A stretch of 64,000 nucleotides of DNA, taken from an uncultured Lachnospiraceae bacterium (GTDB lineage: Bacteria; Bacillota; Clostridia; Lachnospirales; Lachnospiraceae). The position numbers were made by a program, and so were the translations under genes. The stretch covers positions 62,001-126,000 of the forward strand of contig URRW01000002.1 of assembly GCA_900550285.1 (NCBI GenBank), in the 5' to 3' direction. Position 1 is the first letter of the stretch; each line of letters starts with the position of its first letter. The notes under the pieces were generated by a model. The model was not told the origin of the DNA. It did not search any database and worked only from the letters and a program-made list of their open reading frames with translations. This document shows positions 8,307-16,741 of this stretch, one piece after another.

Positions 8307-8895
8307 ACGGAAGATGACAGCAAACGAGTTTACGAACGTAAAGGATATTAAAAAAATTTATCTGTATACAAAAGACGGATATGTATTTTGCTATCTGCGG
8401 ATTTACTCATTTAATCTCGATTTGCTGAGTCCGGAAGAAAAAAGGCAGCTTACGGCGTCGTTGGCAGCCAGCTTTGACGGGGACAGAAAGGATTTCGTAT
8501 ATTTTACATTTCCCAGAGAAATTGATCTGGATAAATATAAGTCAACGCTGAAAGCAAAATATACGGAAGAGATGGCAAGTCTCGGTAGAAAGCATATTTT
8601 GAGGATCATGCTTCAGGAAGCGGCAGAGCTGGCAACGAATGGGGAGAATTATGAGCATCAGCATTTTATAAAAATCTGGAAAAAAGTGTCGGTGGAAAGA
8701 TCTGATGCTGAACAGGAAATACGTCAGAGGATTGAAGAATTCCGCGCGCGTTATGCGGCGGCGGGGATACCATGCGAGATTATGCAGGCTCCGGACATTC
8801 TAAAGATGTGTAATTTGTTTGGAAATGCCCTGCAGGCTCCGTTCGAGACATCAACGAACCATTTGGGATATGAAGCGATCACAAAGATGAGGTAG
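8290..8895 (+). CDS. TraC/VirB4 N-domain-like protein
   Basis: 201 aa from the ATG at 8290, preceded by AGGAGCAGG. It is soluble, with a mixed alpha/beta start (DIKKIYLYTKDGYVFCYLRIYS) and a helical middle (AELATNGENYEHQHFIKIW). It stops four bases before the VirB4 ATPase in a different frame. It resembles the TraC-like domain found next to or fused to VirB4 ATPases in clostridial ICEs. The best reading is a separate subunit of the VirB4 assembly rather than a broken fusion, because both genes have their own starts. Confidence 0.6.
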   Translation: MAGKNERKMTANEFTNVKDIKKIYLYTKDGYVFCYLRIYSFNLDLLSPEEKRQLTASLAASFDGDRKDFVYFTFPREIDLDKYKSTLKAKYTEEMASLGRKHILRIMLQEAAELATNGENYEHQHFIKIWKKVSVERSDAEQEIRQRIEEFRARYAAAGIPCEIMQAPDILKMCNLFGNALQAPFETSTNHLGYEAITKMR

Positions 8896-8899
8896 AAAA

Positions 8900-10771
8900 G
8901 TGGCAAAGAAAAAGACAGAGCATAGAGAAGAAGCAAACCAGCATATTTTGAATATCATTACACCGGCAGGGATCGATTATGATAAAAACTTTGCGAATGT
9001 CGGAGAAAATGTGGGAAAGATTTTTGCCCTTACAAAATATCCGACAGATGGCGTCAGTTATGGATGGCTGGCAGATCTATGTAATATAGAGGGGACATCG
9101 ACCATCATAGAATACCGCACGACGGAACCTTCACGGCTGACCTCAGTTTTTAACAAGAAGATCAATGAACTGAAATCTGATCAGGAGCTATTAAAGCAGG
9201 AGTCAGAAAAACAGCAGAATGAGCAGGCAATCAAAGATCTGGAAGAAATGATACATCGGATCGCCGTGCGGAATGAGCCGGTAGGATATTTAAACGTTAT
9301 GCTGCATGTACAGGATGTAACGATTTCCGGACTGCAGAACCGTATAAAGCGGGTAAACAGTATTGTGGCAATCTCAGGATGCAATATGAGAAATCTGAAG
9401 TATAAGCAGTTTCAAGCGCTCCAGTGTATTTCGCCATACGGTCGCCCGAACCGGGAGGTAAGCAATATCGGAGACCGGAATATGCCGATTTCTTCCTTTG
9501 TCGGCGGATTTCCGATGAGCAATCCGGGAATCAATGATGAGGACGGATATTATATAGGGAAAACGAAAAATAATCGTCTGATCATTTTGAACCAGTGGAT
9601 GCGTAACAAAGACCGCGTAAATTCAAACTGGTTTATTACCGGAATGCCGGGTGTTGGAAAGTCCTCTTTTTTAAAATCTCTGTTTATACGAGAAATTGCA
9701 TTTGGGACAAAGTTTATCGTTTTTGACCCAGAGAAGGAGTATCAGGATCTGGCGCGGCATCCGGATGTGGAAGGGGACATTATTGACTGCGCGGGAGGAA
9801 GTACCGGCAGGATCAATCCTTTACAGATCAGGGTGTCGCCGCGTGTAACAAAAGAGGATATCGGGGAAGGGGAAGACGAGAGGGATTATTTTGAATATGA
9901 CGAAGAATATGGGGTGTCGGATCTGGCACTGCATATACAAAATCTTCGTACATTTTTTAAATTGTATTTTGGGGCTGACGCGTTTGACAGCGGGATAAAA
10001 ACGGCGTTGGAAGAATGCCTGATCGAGATGTACAGGAAATTTGGCATCACATGGGAAACCGATATTGGAAATCTGGAACCGGAGGATTACCCGATCCTGA
10101 CAGATTTGTATGAGACAGTAGAGGAAATGGCAAAGAGGGAGGGACTATCAGAATATAAACGGAGTGTGTATGACAAACTGAAGGATCTGTTGTTTAGCGT
10201 AGCTAAAGGCGCTGACCAGCAGATGTGGAACGGACCGACAACGATTCAGGCAAAATCAAAATTTGTAGTACTGGATATGTCAAAATTACTGGAGGTGGAT
10301 GAAAACGTAAAACGTGCCCAGTTTATGAATATCACAATGTGGGCATGGCAGCAAATGAGCTATGACCGTACCGAAAAGGTGCTGCTGGGTGTTGACGAAG
10401 GATACCTTTTTGTAGAGCCGGAATATCCGGATCTGGGAAGATTTTTAAGGAATATCAGCAAACGAGATCGTAAATATGAGGCAGGGCTGCTGTTTATTAC
10501 CCATTCGGTTGTGGATCTGCTTGACCCGGCAGTAAAAAGGCTGGGACAGGCGATCATAGATAATGCCTGCTATAAATTCATAATGGGATGCGACGGTAAA
10601 AATCTGGAGGAAACAAAAAAACTGTTTAACCTGTCTGAAAAAGAAGAAAATATTCTGGCTGCAAAGAACAGGGGACAGGGGATCCTATACGCAGGATCGG
10701 TAAGGATAGATGCCCAGATTGACATCCGGGAAGAATTTATGGAAATGTTCGGAAAGGCAGGGGGACGGTAA
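8900..10771 (+). CDS. VirB4-like conjugative ATPase
   Basis: 623 aa, GTG start. The N-terminal 200 residues form the VirB4/TrbE-type domain. Walker A is GMPGVGKSS at about residue 248. A second conserved stretch KFIVFDPEKEYQDLA follows. The Walker B segment LLGVDEGYLFVEPEYP lies near residue 495, with a FITHSVVDLLDP element behind it. Hexameric VirB4 drives substrate transfer and pilus subunit movement at the membrane base of the channel. The stop overlaps the start of the next gene (TAATG), so translation is coupled. Confidence 0.92.
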   Translation: MAKKKTEHREEANQHILNIITPAGIDYDKNFANVGENVGKIFALTKYPTDGVSYGWLADLCNIEGTSTIIEYRTTEPSRLTSVFNKKINELKSDQELLKQESEKQQNEQAIKDLEEMIHRIAVRNEPVGYLNVMLHVQDVTISGLQNRIKRVNSIVAISGCNMRNLKYKQFQALQCISPYGRPNREVSNIGDRNMPISSFVGGFPMSNPGINDEDGYYIGKTKNNRLIILNQWMRNKDRVNSNWFITGMPGVGKSSFLKSLFIREIAFGTKFIVFDPEKEYQDLARHPDVEGDIIDCAGGSTGRINPLQIRVSPRVTKEDIGEGEDERDYFEYDEEYGVSDLALHIQNLRTFFKLYFGADAFDSGIKTALEECLIEMYRKFGITWETDIGNLEPEDYPILTDLYETVEEMAKREGLSEYKRSVYDKLKDLLFSVAKGADQQMWNGPTTIQAKSKFVVLDMSKLLEVDENVKRAQFMNITMWAWQQMSYDRTEKVLLGVDEGYLFVEPEYPDLGRFLRNISKRDRKYEAGLLFITHSVVDLLDPAVKRLGQAIIDNACYKFIMGCDGKNLEETKKLFNLSEKEENILAAKNRGQGILYAGSVRIDAQIDIREEFMEMFGKAGGR

Positions 10772-12102
10772 TGCCGCCGTGGCTGGCGCGTCTGCTTTTT
10801 GCCGTCGCACAGAATCCGAAAAAGGCAACCAAGATAGCCGTGGGCGCTTTGATCGGGGCAGTTTCTTCTATTCTCCTTGTCGGAATTATCGCAATCAATA
10901 TGATAGCAGCGCTGTTTGATTATACGGATGTTGTGAAAGAAAAAGAAGATCTTTCCGAGACGGAGCTGTATCAGGTAATAGATGAGGTTCATCAAAAATA
11001 TATAGAGCAACTGACCGATGCGGAGAAGAGAATCTATGATGCGATAAAAAGTGCAAATACTTATTACACATACGAAGAAAAAGAAATAACGAATGAAGAC
11101 GGCGAAACGGAGATCGTACAGGAAGAAGTAGAACATTTGGATATTTCGATTTTTGATCAAGTAAACATGATTAATTATGCCTACTACCTTTCCTACATTC
11201 ATTATTCCAGCGAAGTAATGTGGAATATAAAGTATGAACCTGACATAAAGGATCTGGATCGCTTTACGCGCACGATTTCTACCTTGACGGTTCAATACGA
11301 TCAAGAATATGTGGTTGACCTCAACGAAAAAGGCTCTGTTGACAAGCTGGTGGAGCAGATACGGGAAAAAGGGCGGATTGATGATGAAATAGAGTCAGCG
11401 TCTATAGAGAATAAGGTCATGACGCCTCAGGAGGTAGATGATTACTATTTCCCGGAGGAACCTGAGCATCAGGAATTTCTGGTGTCGTTTGACCTGTATT
11501 TGGATTTTTTGGATTGGCTGAATATTGGAAACGGAGGTGTTATTACAGATCCAGATGGGGAAGATGCGGAAGAGTGGGAACCGGACGAAGATCTCATTGA
11601 TCCGGAAGCAGAGGAGATTATTTTAAATGTGCCGGCATATTATCAGGATGATTACCATGATGAATATGGAGGCGGGACGATCGCGGCAAAGGGATGCGGT
11701 CCGACCTGTTTGGCTATGATTGTCAGCTATACGACAGGGACTAGGATCACACCTCCGGAAGTAGCAGCATGGGCGGGGGATACTTATTATGTTCCCGGCG
11801 CGGGAAGCAGCTGGTCTCTTTTTTACGAGGGGGCGAAGCATTATGGGACAACGTGTCAGAGAATTGGGAAAAATGCAGATCTGATTGTCAGTGCGATAAT
11901 GTCCGGAAGACCTGTAATTGCGAGTATGGGACCAGGTACGTTTACAAAGGGAGGGCATTTTATCGTCATTATAGGCTTCACGAAGGATGGCTATTTCATC
12001 GTAAATGATCCAAACAAAGGGAATGTCCAAAAATATAATACAAAAAAATTTTCGATGAATACGGTAATGAGTCAGGCAAAGGCATTTTGGGCATTCGGTT
12101 AG
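10771..12102 (+). CDS. Membrane-anchored C39-like cysteine peptidase / wall hydrolase of the transfer system
   Basis: 443 aa. One membrane helix at about 27-50 anchors an extracellular part. The middle is acidic and helical. The C-terminal domain from about 295 is a papain-like C39_2 domain: nucleophile in AAKGCGPTCLAM (about 308), His in KGGHFIVIIGF (about 394) and the following FIVNDPN. Gram-positive conjugation operons normally encode a wall-opening enzyme after VirB4, often CHAP or NlpC/P60 with a lysozyme domain; here that slot holds a C39-type domain. The real target (peptidoglycan crosslink or a processed protein) is not shown by the sequence. Confidence 0.75.
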   Translation: MPPWLARLLFAVAQNPKKATKIAVGALIGAVSSILLVGIIAINMIAALFDYTDVVKEKEDLSETELYQVIDEVHQKYIEQLTDAEKRIYDAIKSANTYYTYEEKEITNEDGETEIVQEEVEHLDISIFDQVNMINYAYYLSYIHYSSEVMWNIKYEPDIKDLDRFTRTISTLTVQYDQEYVVDLNEKGSVDKLVEQIREKGRIDDEIESASIENKVMTPQEVDDYYFPEEPEHQEFLVSFDLYLDFLDWLNIGNGGVITDPDGEDAEEWEPDEDLIDPEAEEIILNVPAYYQDDYHDEYGGGTIAAKGCGPTCLAMIVSYTTGTRITPPEVAAWAGDTYYVPGAGSSWSLFYEGAKHYGTTCQRIGKNADLIVSAIMSGRPVIASMGPGTFTKGGHFIVIIGFTKDGYFIVNDPNKGNVQKYNTKKFSMNTVMSQAKAFWAFG

Positions 12103-12121
12103 GTGAACCGGGTTCACCTAA
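12099..12121. promoter_or_regulatory. 23-bp palindrome (copy 2 of 2)
   Basis: Same dyad as 1714-1738: AGGTGAACC, central G, GGTTCACCT, flanked here by TT/AA. It covers the stop codon of the C39-like gene and ends 14 bases before the next ATG, so it again sits directly ahead of a ribosome site. Confidence 0.75.
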
Positions 12122-12135
12122 AGAGAGGAAAAAGC

Positions 12136-12276
12136 ATGGACAGACGTACAAAACAGATAATTGTGATAGGAATGAGTTTGATCTTAGCTGTAGTGGGGGT
12201 GCTGTACCAAACAAACCGGCATGAAGACAGACCTTCCTTGAAAAGAGTGGCAGAGGTTTTTAAGGATGGAGATTAA
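12136..12276 (+). CDS. 46-aa single-span membrane protein
   Basis: ORF starting MDRRTKQIIVIGMSL after an AGAGAGG site. It has a basic N-terminus, one hydrophobic helix (about residues 8-24) and a charged tail. The stop overlaps the start of the following gene by eleven bases, which supports real translation. Small single-span proteins are common in such operons, but I cannot name a family. Confidence 0.55.
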   Translation: MDRRTKQIIVIGMSLILAVVGVLYQTNRHEDRPSLKRVAEVFKDGD

Positions 12277-12577
12277 AGCGAAAAAGACGATCAGGATTCC
12301 AATGAGTTCTGAGTGCAGGAAGCAGTTTGAAGCAAGGGCACAGCAGGAGCATATGAGCAACAGCGCATATGCGGGAAAGCTCATCCGGGAGGCATTAAAA
12401 GAGAAGGATATGAGGATCAATCTGCAGATCAATTCAAAAATATCATATGAAAGTTACATACAGACATATTTGACGGATGAGTTAAACCAGCAGATTGAGA
12501 TGCTTGTAAACGGGATCGGGATCAATAAGTCGAAGCTGGGCTGGTATCTGATTATGAGAGGATTGGGAGCACTATGA
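12266..12577 (+). CDS. Ribbon-helix-helix-like protein of the transfer operon
   Basis: 103 aa. The N-terminal 45 residues (KKTIRIPMSSECRKQFEARA, then MSNSAYAGKLIREAL) have the strand-helix-helix layout of a CopG/Arc-type domain. The rest is helical, including an LNQQIEMLVNGIGINKSKLG stretch that may be a second recognition helix. It overlaps its neighbours on both sides and precedes a MinD/CpaE-like ATPase, a pairing reminiscent of ParB/ParA-type partner proteins. Function is inferred. Confidence 0.5.
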   Translation: MEIKAKKTIRIPMSSECRKQFEARAQQEHMSNSAYAGKLIREALKEKDMRINLQINSKISYESYIQTYLTDELNQQIEMLVNGIGINKSKLGWYLIMRGLGAL

Positions 12578-13698
12578 TTTTTTATTTTGCATCATCAACA
12601 TATCAGCAGGTCATATCAGCGGCAATCAAAGAGAGTGACCGGGTGCTGGTCGGACAGGAAAGCGGGCAGGACGTTTATTTCCTGAAGTATATCAAAGAAA
12701 AGCAGAATGCGTTTACAACGCTGGATTATCTGATACTGGATATAAACTGCTGTGAGGATACGGATGAGGAACTGCTGGAAGCGCTGGATATTTTAAAAAT
12801 CATAAATGACCGTATGCGGATTATCATTTTGGCTGCGAACAGGTACGCGGGAGATTATTTCCTGACAAAATGCTTTCAGATGGGCATATATGACCTGATC
12901 GCAACAGATGATTTTCTGGAAATCAAGCAGGAGCTGCAGTATTCGCTTACATATGGGAAAAAGTATGGCGATTCGCTGCAGTTTAAGGATGTCCATTCGG
13001 ATGACAGGCAGGCTGTACGGGAGGAGGAAAAGCAGGAGGTCAATCGGGTTATGGTTGCAGTGGCAGGGGCGTCCGGGAGGATCGGCGTTACGCATAATTG
13101 CATTGTGCTTGCCAATTACCTGCGAAAAAGAGGATACATGGTGGCAATCGTAGAAGTGAACCCGTCCCATGATCTATGGAAAATCCAGAATTTTTATGAA
13201 GAAAAAACCTTTGACGGGCTATATTTTTCCATGAAAGGGATTGATTATTATCCGGATGCGGACATCAATAAACTGGGAGCCGTACTTGGGAAAACGTACA
13301 ATTTTATAATTGCAGATTTTGGGCGTTATTCAGAGTGTGACAGGATTACATTTAACAAAGCAGAAATCAAAATCCTGATCTGTGGTTCAAAACCGTGGGA
13401 AATAGATGATGTGAACAGTATATTTGCGCTGGCAGATGAAGAGACGCTGCAGAAATATAATTTTTGCTTTTCATTTACGGATAAGGGATATGAAAAGGAG
13501 ATACGGGAGGGGATGGGAAGCATCGACCATAATAGTATCTTTTTTGTGCCGATCCAAGGGAACCCGTTTCAGGAGTATGAATTTGTCGGGGCGGGAGTGA
13601 TGTTGGAGAAATATCTGCCGCTTAAGAGGGCAAGTCCCAAAAAGAGATTTTTCAGAAGGGAGAAAAAAGAGAATGAAAAAAAGAAAAATTCTGTATGA
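12574..13698 (+). CDS. CpaE/TadZ-like protein: receiver-like domain plus MinD-family ATPase fold
   Basis: 374 aa. Residues 1-130 resemble a response-regulator-like fold (FTTLDYLILDINCCED, then RMRIIILAANRY). Residues 150-350 are a MinD/ParA-type domain: VAVAGASGRIGVTHNCIVLANYLRKRGYMV with its Walker A region altered to GASGRIGVTH (the usual deviant motif is KGGVGKT), then VEVNPS and IIADFGRYSE. TadZ/CpaE proteins place pilus machines at the cell pole. Within an ICE this suggests positioning of the secretion channel. The altered P-loop makes ATP hydrolysis uncertain. The C-terminal tail is very basic. Confidence 0.6.
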   Translation: MIFYFASSTYQQVISAAIKESDRVLVGQESGQDVYFLKYIKEKQNAFTTLDYLILDINCCEDTDEELLEALDILKIINDRMRIIILAANRYAGDYFLTKCFQMGIYDLIATDDFLEIKQELQYSLTYGKKYGDSLQFKDVHSDDRQAVREEEKQEVNRVMVAVAGASGRIGVTHNCIVLANYLRKRGYMVAIVEVNPSHDLWKIQNFYEEKTFDGLYFSMKGIDYYPDADINKLGAVLGKTYNFIIADFGRYSECDRITFNKAEIKILICGSKPWEIDDVNSIFALADEETLQKYNFCFSFTDKGYEKEIREGMGSIDHNSIFFVPIQGNPFQEYEFVGAGVMLEKYLPLKRASPKKRFFRREKKENEKKKNSV

Positions 13699-13960
13699 AA
13701 AATGGAGAGAAACACATGAGCAGGATAAGGAGCGGGCAGTTATCGGCAGCGCAATCGGGGCAGCACCGGAAAGGATCGTGGTCAGGAAAGTAACGGCATG
13801 GATGAGACTGCTTCAGATAATCTGGGATATTGTTGAATTTATCCTGAAATTTTTTCTGGTTATGACGCTGCTGACATTGCTGACGCTTTCCATTGTCGTG
13901 CTTATGAATGAGCCGCTTAGAAGTGCAGTATTTGAGTTTTTACAAAGATATGTTCGATAA
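13673..13960 (+). CDS. Small membrane protein of the transfer operon
   Basis: 95 aa, overlapping the previous gene by 26 bases. A charged N-terminal 45 residues are followed by a long hydrophobic region (about 47-80, rich in L, V and T) that could form one or two helices. It precedes the large surface protein gene by 12 bases. I do not recognise the family. Confidence 0.55.
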   Translation: MKKRKILYEKWRETHEQDKERAVIGSAIGAAPERIVVRKVTAWMRLLQIIWDIVEFILKFFLVMTLLTLLTLSIVVLMNEPLRSAVFEFLQRYVR

Positions 13961-13972
13961 AGGAGAAAATAC

Positions 13973-16423
13973 ATGAACAAGGAGAAATGGAATGCTTTCA
14001 GAAACGGCATTACCAAAAAGACAAAGGTTTTTAAAAGGGAAGACGGGCAACCGTCAAAAAGTAAAAATTTATATGTGATTATATGTGCGGCGCTGGTTTT
14101 TTCACTCATCTTAAGCGCAGCAATTTTTGCCGGGCAGATCAAGGCAAATAAAACAGCGAAAGAAACATCAAAGGTAATTGAAACTGTAAAAACAGATACG
14201 CTGAGCGGGACAGCCTTTGAGACGTCCATGAAGGAACTGAATCAGGATATGGCAAAAGAGCTGACCGGATTGGGGGAATATCTGACACGCCTTGATAAGT
14301 CTGTTTTGGAAAACCAGACGCGTCTGGAAGAGGTTAATTCGACCTCAGCGGAAAGCAGCAAAGAGATCTATCATACATTGGAGAGCAATTTAAAAGAAAT
14401 TGAAAATAGTTTTTCCAATATCAACAATATCCTGAAGGATTCGTCTACAACGATTCAGGAAAATATTAAGCAGTATCTGTCAGAAAATAACACGGTATTA
14501 AATGAGCATTTGACAGAGCTGCAGGAAAATATGACCTCCACGCAGGAGCAGATCTTATTGTCCCAGACGACGATCACGGAGGCAGTGGAAGACCTGAAAA
14601 CAGTTGTGAAGAATAAATTTGACAATACAACTGTGCAGATAGAAAATACAGAAAAAAATCTGTCCACGCAAATTGATAAAAGTGAAGAAATCATAACAAA
14701 CCAGCTTACTGAGACGCAGAACCAGTTAAATCAGGTATATGAAAACCTGAATACGACACTGAATGATATTAAGAATGAAGAGAACCAGAACCATCAGGAA
14801 CTGATCACGACACTGACAGATATGAGCGCGGAGATCAAGCAGACGATGGATGAGAATTTGGTTCAGATTACAAAGCAGAATGAAGAACTGAAGCTGAAGC
14901 TGGAAGAAAGCACCCTTATGCTCGAGGGGAAAATGGATGAGATCCATGGAAAGATTGAGGCTACACAGAATGAGATCAAATCCCTTCTGGAGCAGTTTGA
15001 GGCAAACAGTTCGGAACAATATGATAATCTGATGGCAGCCATCGATCAGGTAAATGTATCCATTGTCCAGATCAACGAAGATCTGAATAATGCCCATGAT
15101 GATCTTGTCAGGATTCTGGATAAAATGAAGGCTGAAAATGACAGCCATTTTTCTGATACGATTGCAAAGCTTGAAGCAGTAGAAGGAAATATCAATTCTG
15201 CCATTACACAGGATATGGCAGCACTTAACCAGAAAATCACGGAAATATCATCGAATTTTAAAACACAGGTAGAATCACTCCAGCAGAGCATGGACAGCAG
15301 CTTTAGTGATTTGAATATGAATCTGGCAAAATCCTTTGAAGCTGTAAATAACACGATCATCAATAATTCAAGCCAAACGGGATCAAACCTTCAGGAATAT
15401 ATTGACCAGATGAAAGAGGAACTGAAAAACAGTCTGAATCAGGTTTTTACATCTGTGAGTAATGGCAAGACCAATCTGGCATCCGCATTGCTCACAAAAG
15501 GGGTTTCTGTAGATAATGATGCAACATTTGCAGAACTGAAGGATGCCATTTTAAGAATTCCGCAGAAGCTGGTTATTGGAGTAGAACAAGTACCCGGAAC
15601 GATTACCTATCATTATCATTACCATACGGACGCATCCGGACAAAATCCTCATACGGAAACATCCCCTACACAGGGAGGATGCTATACAGTGCCGAAATAT
15701 CATGTCCACAGTGAAGAAAACGGCTGCTATACAATCAGAAGGTATCATCAGCACAATGACAGCTGCCCGGGACATTCGGTATGGGTAGATTGGGTGCCCA
15801 ATCAGGAGCCTTATTGGGGATGGGTATATGATTGCGGAGACCAGCCGATCAACGCATCTGAAAAGGTGCTGAATTGTTCAAAATCAACATCTACAGTGGA
15901 TGCTTATGCAGTATCCTGCGGTTGGAGCGACGGACAGATTACAGGGGCGGAAATTGTTTATGATAAGGAACCGTCGAGCAGGAATGTCCTTCAGGAGCTT
16001 CCGGAAGAATTTGTACTTCCTGAAGGTGTCGTATTGCCGGAAGAAATCCAGAATCCGGAGGAAATGATACCGATTCCCGAAGATATGCTGGAGGATATGG
16101 GATTAAATCCGAATGGACCGGAGGATGAGCAGGAGAACACAGACGGGAGCATGACGGAAACAGAATCGTCAAAGGAGACAGAAACAGAATCCTCTGCGGA
16201 AACGGAGTTGGATAAAGAAACGGAATCCTCTGAAGAAACAGAGACGCCATCAGAAGCAGAGACGCCGTCAGAAACAGAAATACCGGGAGAAAGCGGTACG
16301 GATGTACAGGCAGAAAACGAGCCGGATCATGAAGAAGAAAGTGAATCGAAAGTACCGCAGGAAACAGCAGAGCATCCGGAGGAAAAAGAAGAGCCAAGAA
16401 CAGACAGCAGTAAGGAAGAATAA
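13973..16423 (+). CDS. 816-aa membrane-anchored coiled-coil surface protein with His-rich module
   Basis: A basic N-terminus and one membrane helix (about 34-54) are followed by a very long predicted coiled coil (about 60-490, heptad-like N/Q/E/L repeats). About residue 498 starts GKTNLASALLTKGVSV, a module seen in clostridial surface and phage-tail proteins. From about 545 to 600 there is a histidine/cysteine-rich part with repeated GGCYT-VPKYHVH and NGCYT-IRRYHQH motifs. The last 150 residues are an acidic Glu/Thr/Ser tail with ETES repeats. No sortase motif is visible. A mating-pair adhesin or a periplasm-spanning ruler of the channel are both possible. An AAAGGAG site precedes the ATG. 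Confidence 0.6.
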   Translation: MNKEKWNAFRNGITKKTKVFKREDGQPSKSKNLYVIICAALVFSLILSAAIFAGQIKANKTAKETSKVIETVKTDTLSGTAFETSMKELNQDMAKELTGLGEYLTRLDKSVLENQTRLEEVNSTSAESSKEIYHTLESNLKEIENSFSNINNILKDSSTTIQENIKQYLSENNTVLNEHLTELQENMTSTQEQILLSQTTITEAVEDLKTVVKNKFDNTTVQIENTEKNLSTQIDKSEEIITNQLTETQNQLNQVYENLNTTLNDIKNEENQNHQELITTLTDMSAEIKQTMDENLVQITKQNEELKLKLEESTLMLEGKMDEIHGKIEATQNEIKSLLEQFEANSSEQYDNLMAAIDQVNVSIVQINEDLNNAHDDLVRILDKMKAENDSHFSDTIAKLEAVEGNINSAITQDMAALNQKITEISSNFKTQVESLQQSMDSSFSDLNMNLAKSFEAVNNTIINNSSQTGSNLQEYIDQMKEELKNSLNQVFTSVSNGKTNLASALLTKGVSVDNDATFAELKDAILRIPQKLVIGVEQVPGTITYHYHYHTDASGQNPHTETSPTQGGCYTVPKYHVHSEENGCYTIRRYHQHNDSCPGHSVWVDWVPNQEPYWGWVYDCGDQPINASEKVLNCSKSTSTVDAYAVSCGWSDGQITGAEIVYDKEPSSRNVLQELPEEFVLPEGVVLPEEIQNPEEMIPIPEDMLEDMGLNPNGPEDEQENTDGSMTETESSKETETESSAETELDKETESSEETETPSEAETPSETEIPGESGTDVQAENEPDHEEESESKVPQETAEHPEEKEEPRTDSSKEE

Positions 16424-16523
16424 AGAACTTAAGCAAGGGGACATCTGCACCAAAGCAGATGCCCCCGGAAAAAAGGCTCCTGCTTTCCTGCTCAGGCATG
16501 TTTAAGACGGAAGCCCCATATAT

Positions 16524-16700
16524 ATGATGAAAAAGGATAAAACGATGGACGAGATTAACGTTTACAATGTTTTTCTGGCGGATACCAAAGAAGAAAGAAA
16601 AAGAGTATTCAATGAAAAATATGCAGCATTTATCAATATGGATCAGGGGGAACAAAAAAATGATGTATGGGAAAAAGAAAAAAAGAATGATACAATATAG
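16524..16700 (+). CDS. 58-aa charged protein ahead of the serine recombinase
   Basis: ORF with tandem ATG starts at 16524 and 16527 and a further candidate at 16545 (MDEINVYNVFLADTKEER). It is highly charged and helical, with no membrane helix. The ribosome site is weak, so the start is unsure. It lies 41 bases upstream of the recombinase in the same direction; short ORFs often occupy this spot and some act as recombination partners. That role is a guess here. The 100 bases before it hold a GC-rich hairpin (GGGG..ATCTGC / GCAGAT..CCCC, 16438-16467) without a T-run. Confidence 0.45.
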   Translation: MMKKDKTMDEINVYNVFLADTKEERKRVFNEKYAAFINMDQGEQKNDVWEKEKKNDTI

Positions 16701-16741
16701 CCGTGCAAAATATGGTTTCTTCTAAATTTAAAGGAGAGATC

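Noticed and set aside
8290..10771. VirB4 gene broken into two by a frameshift
   Set aside because: Both genes have their own starts, the second has a complete VirB4 N-domain, and the spacing is typical of separate adjacent genes.
16438..16467. Terminator between the coiled-coil surface protein and the recombinase
   Set aside because: A bulged GC-rich stem is present but it is not followed by a T-run, so it was left as a remark only.
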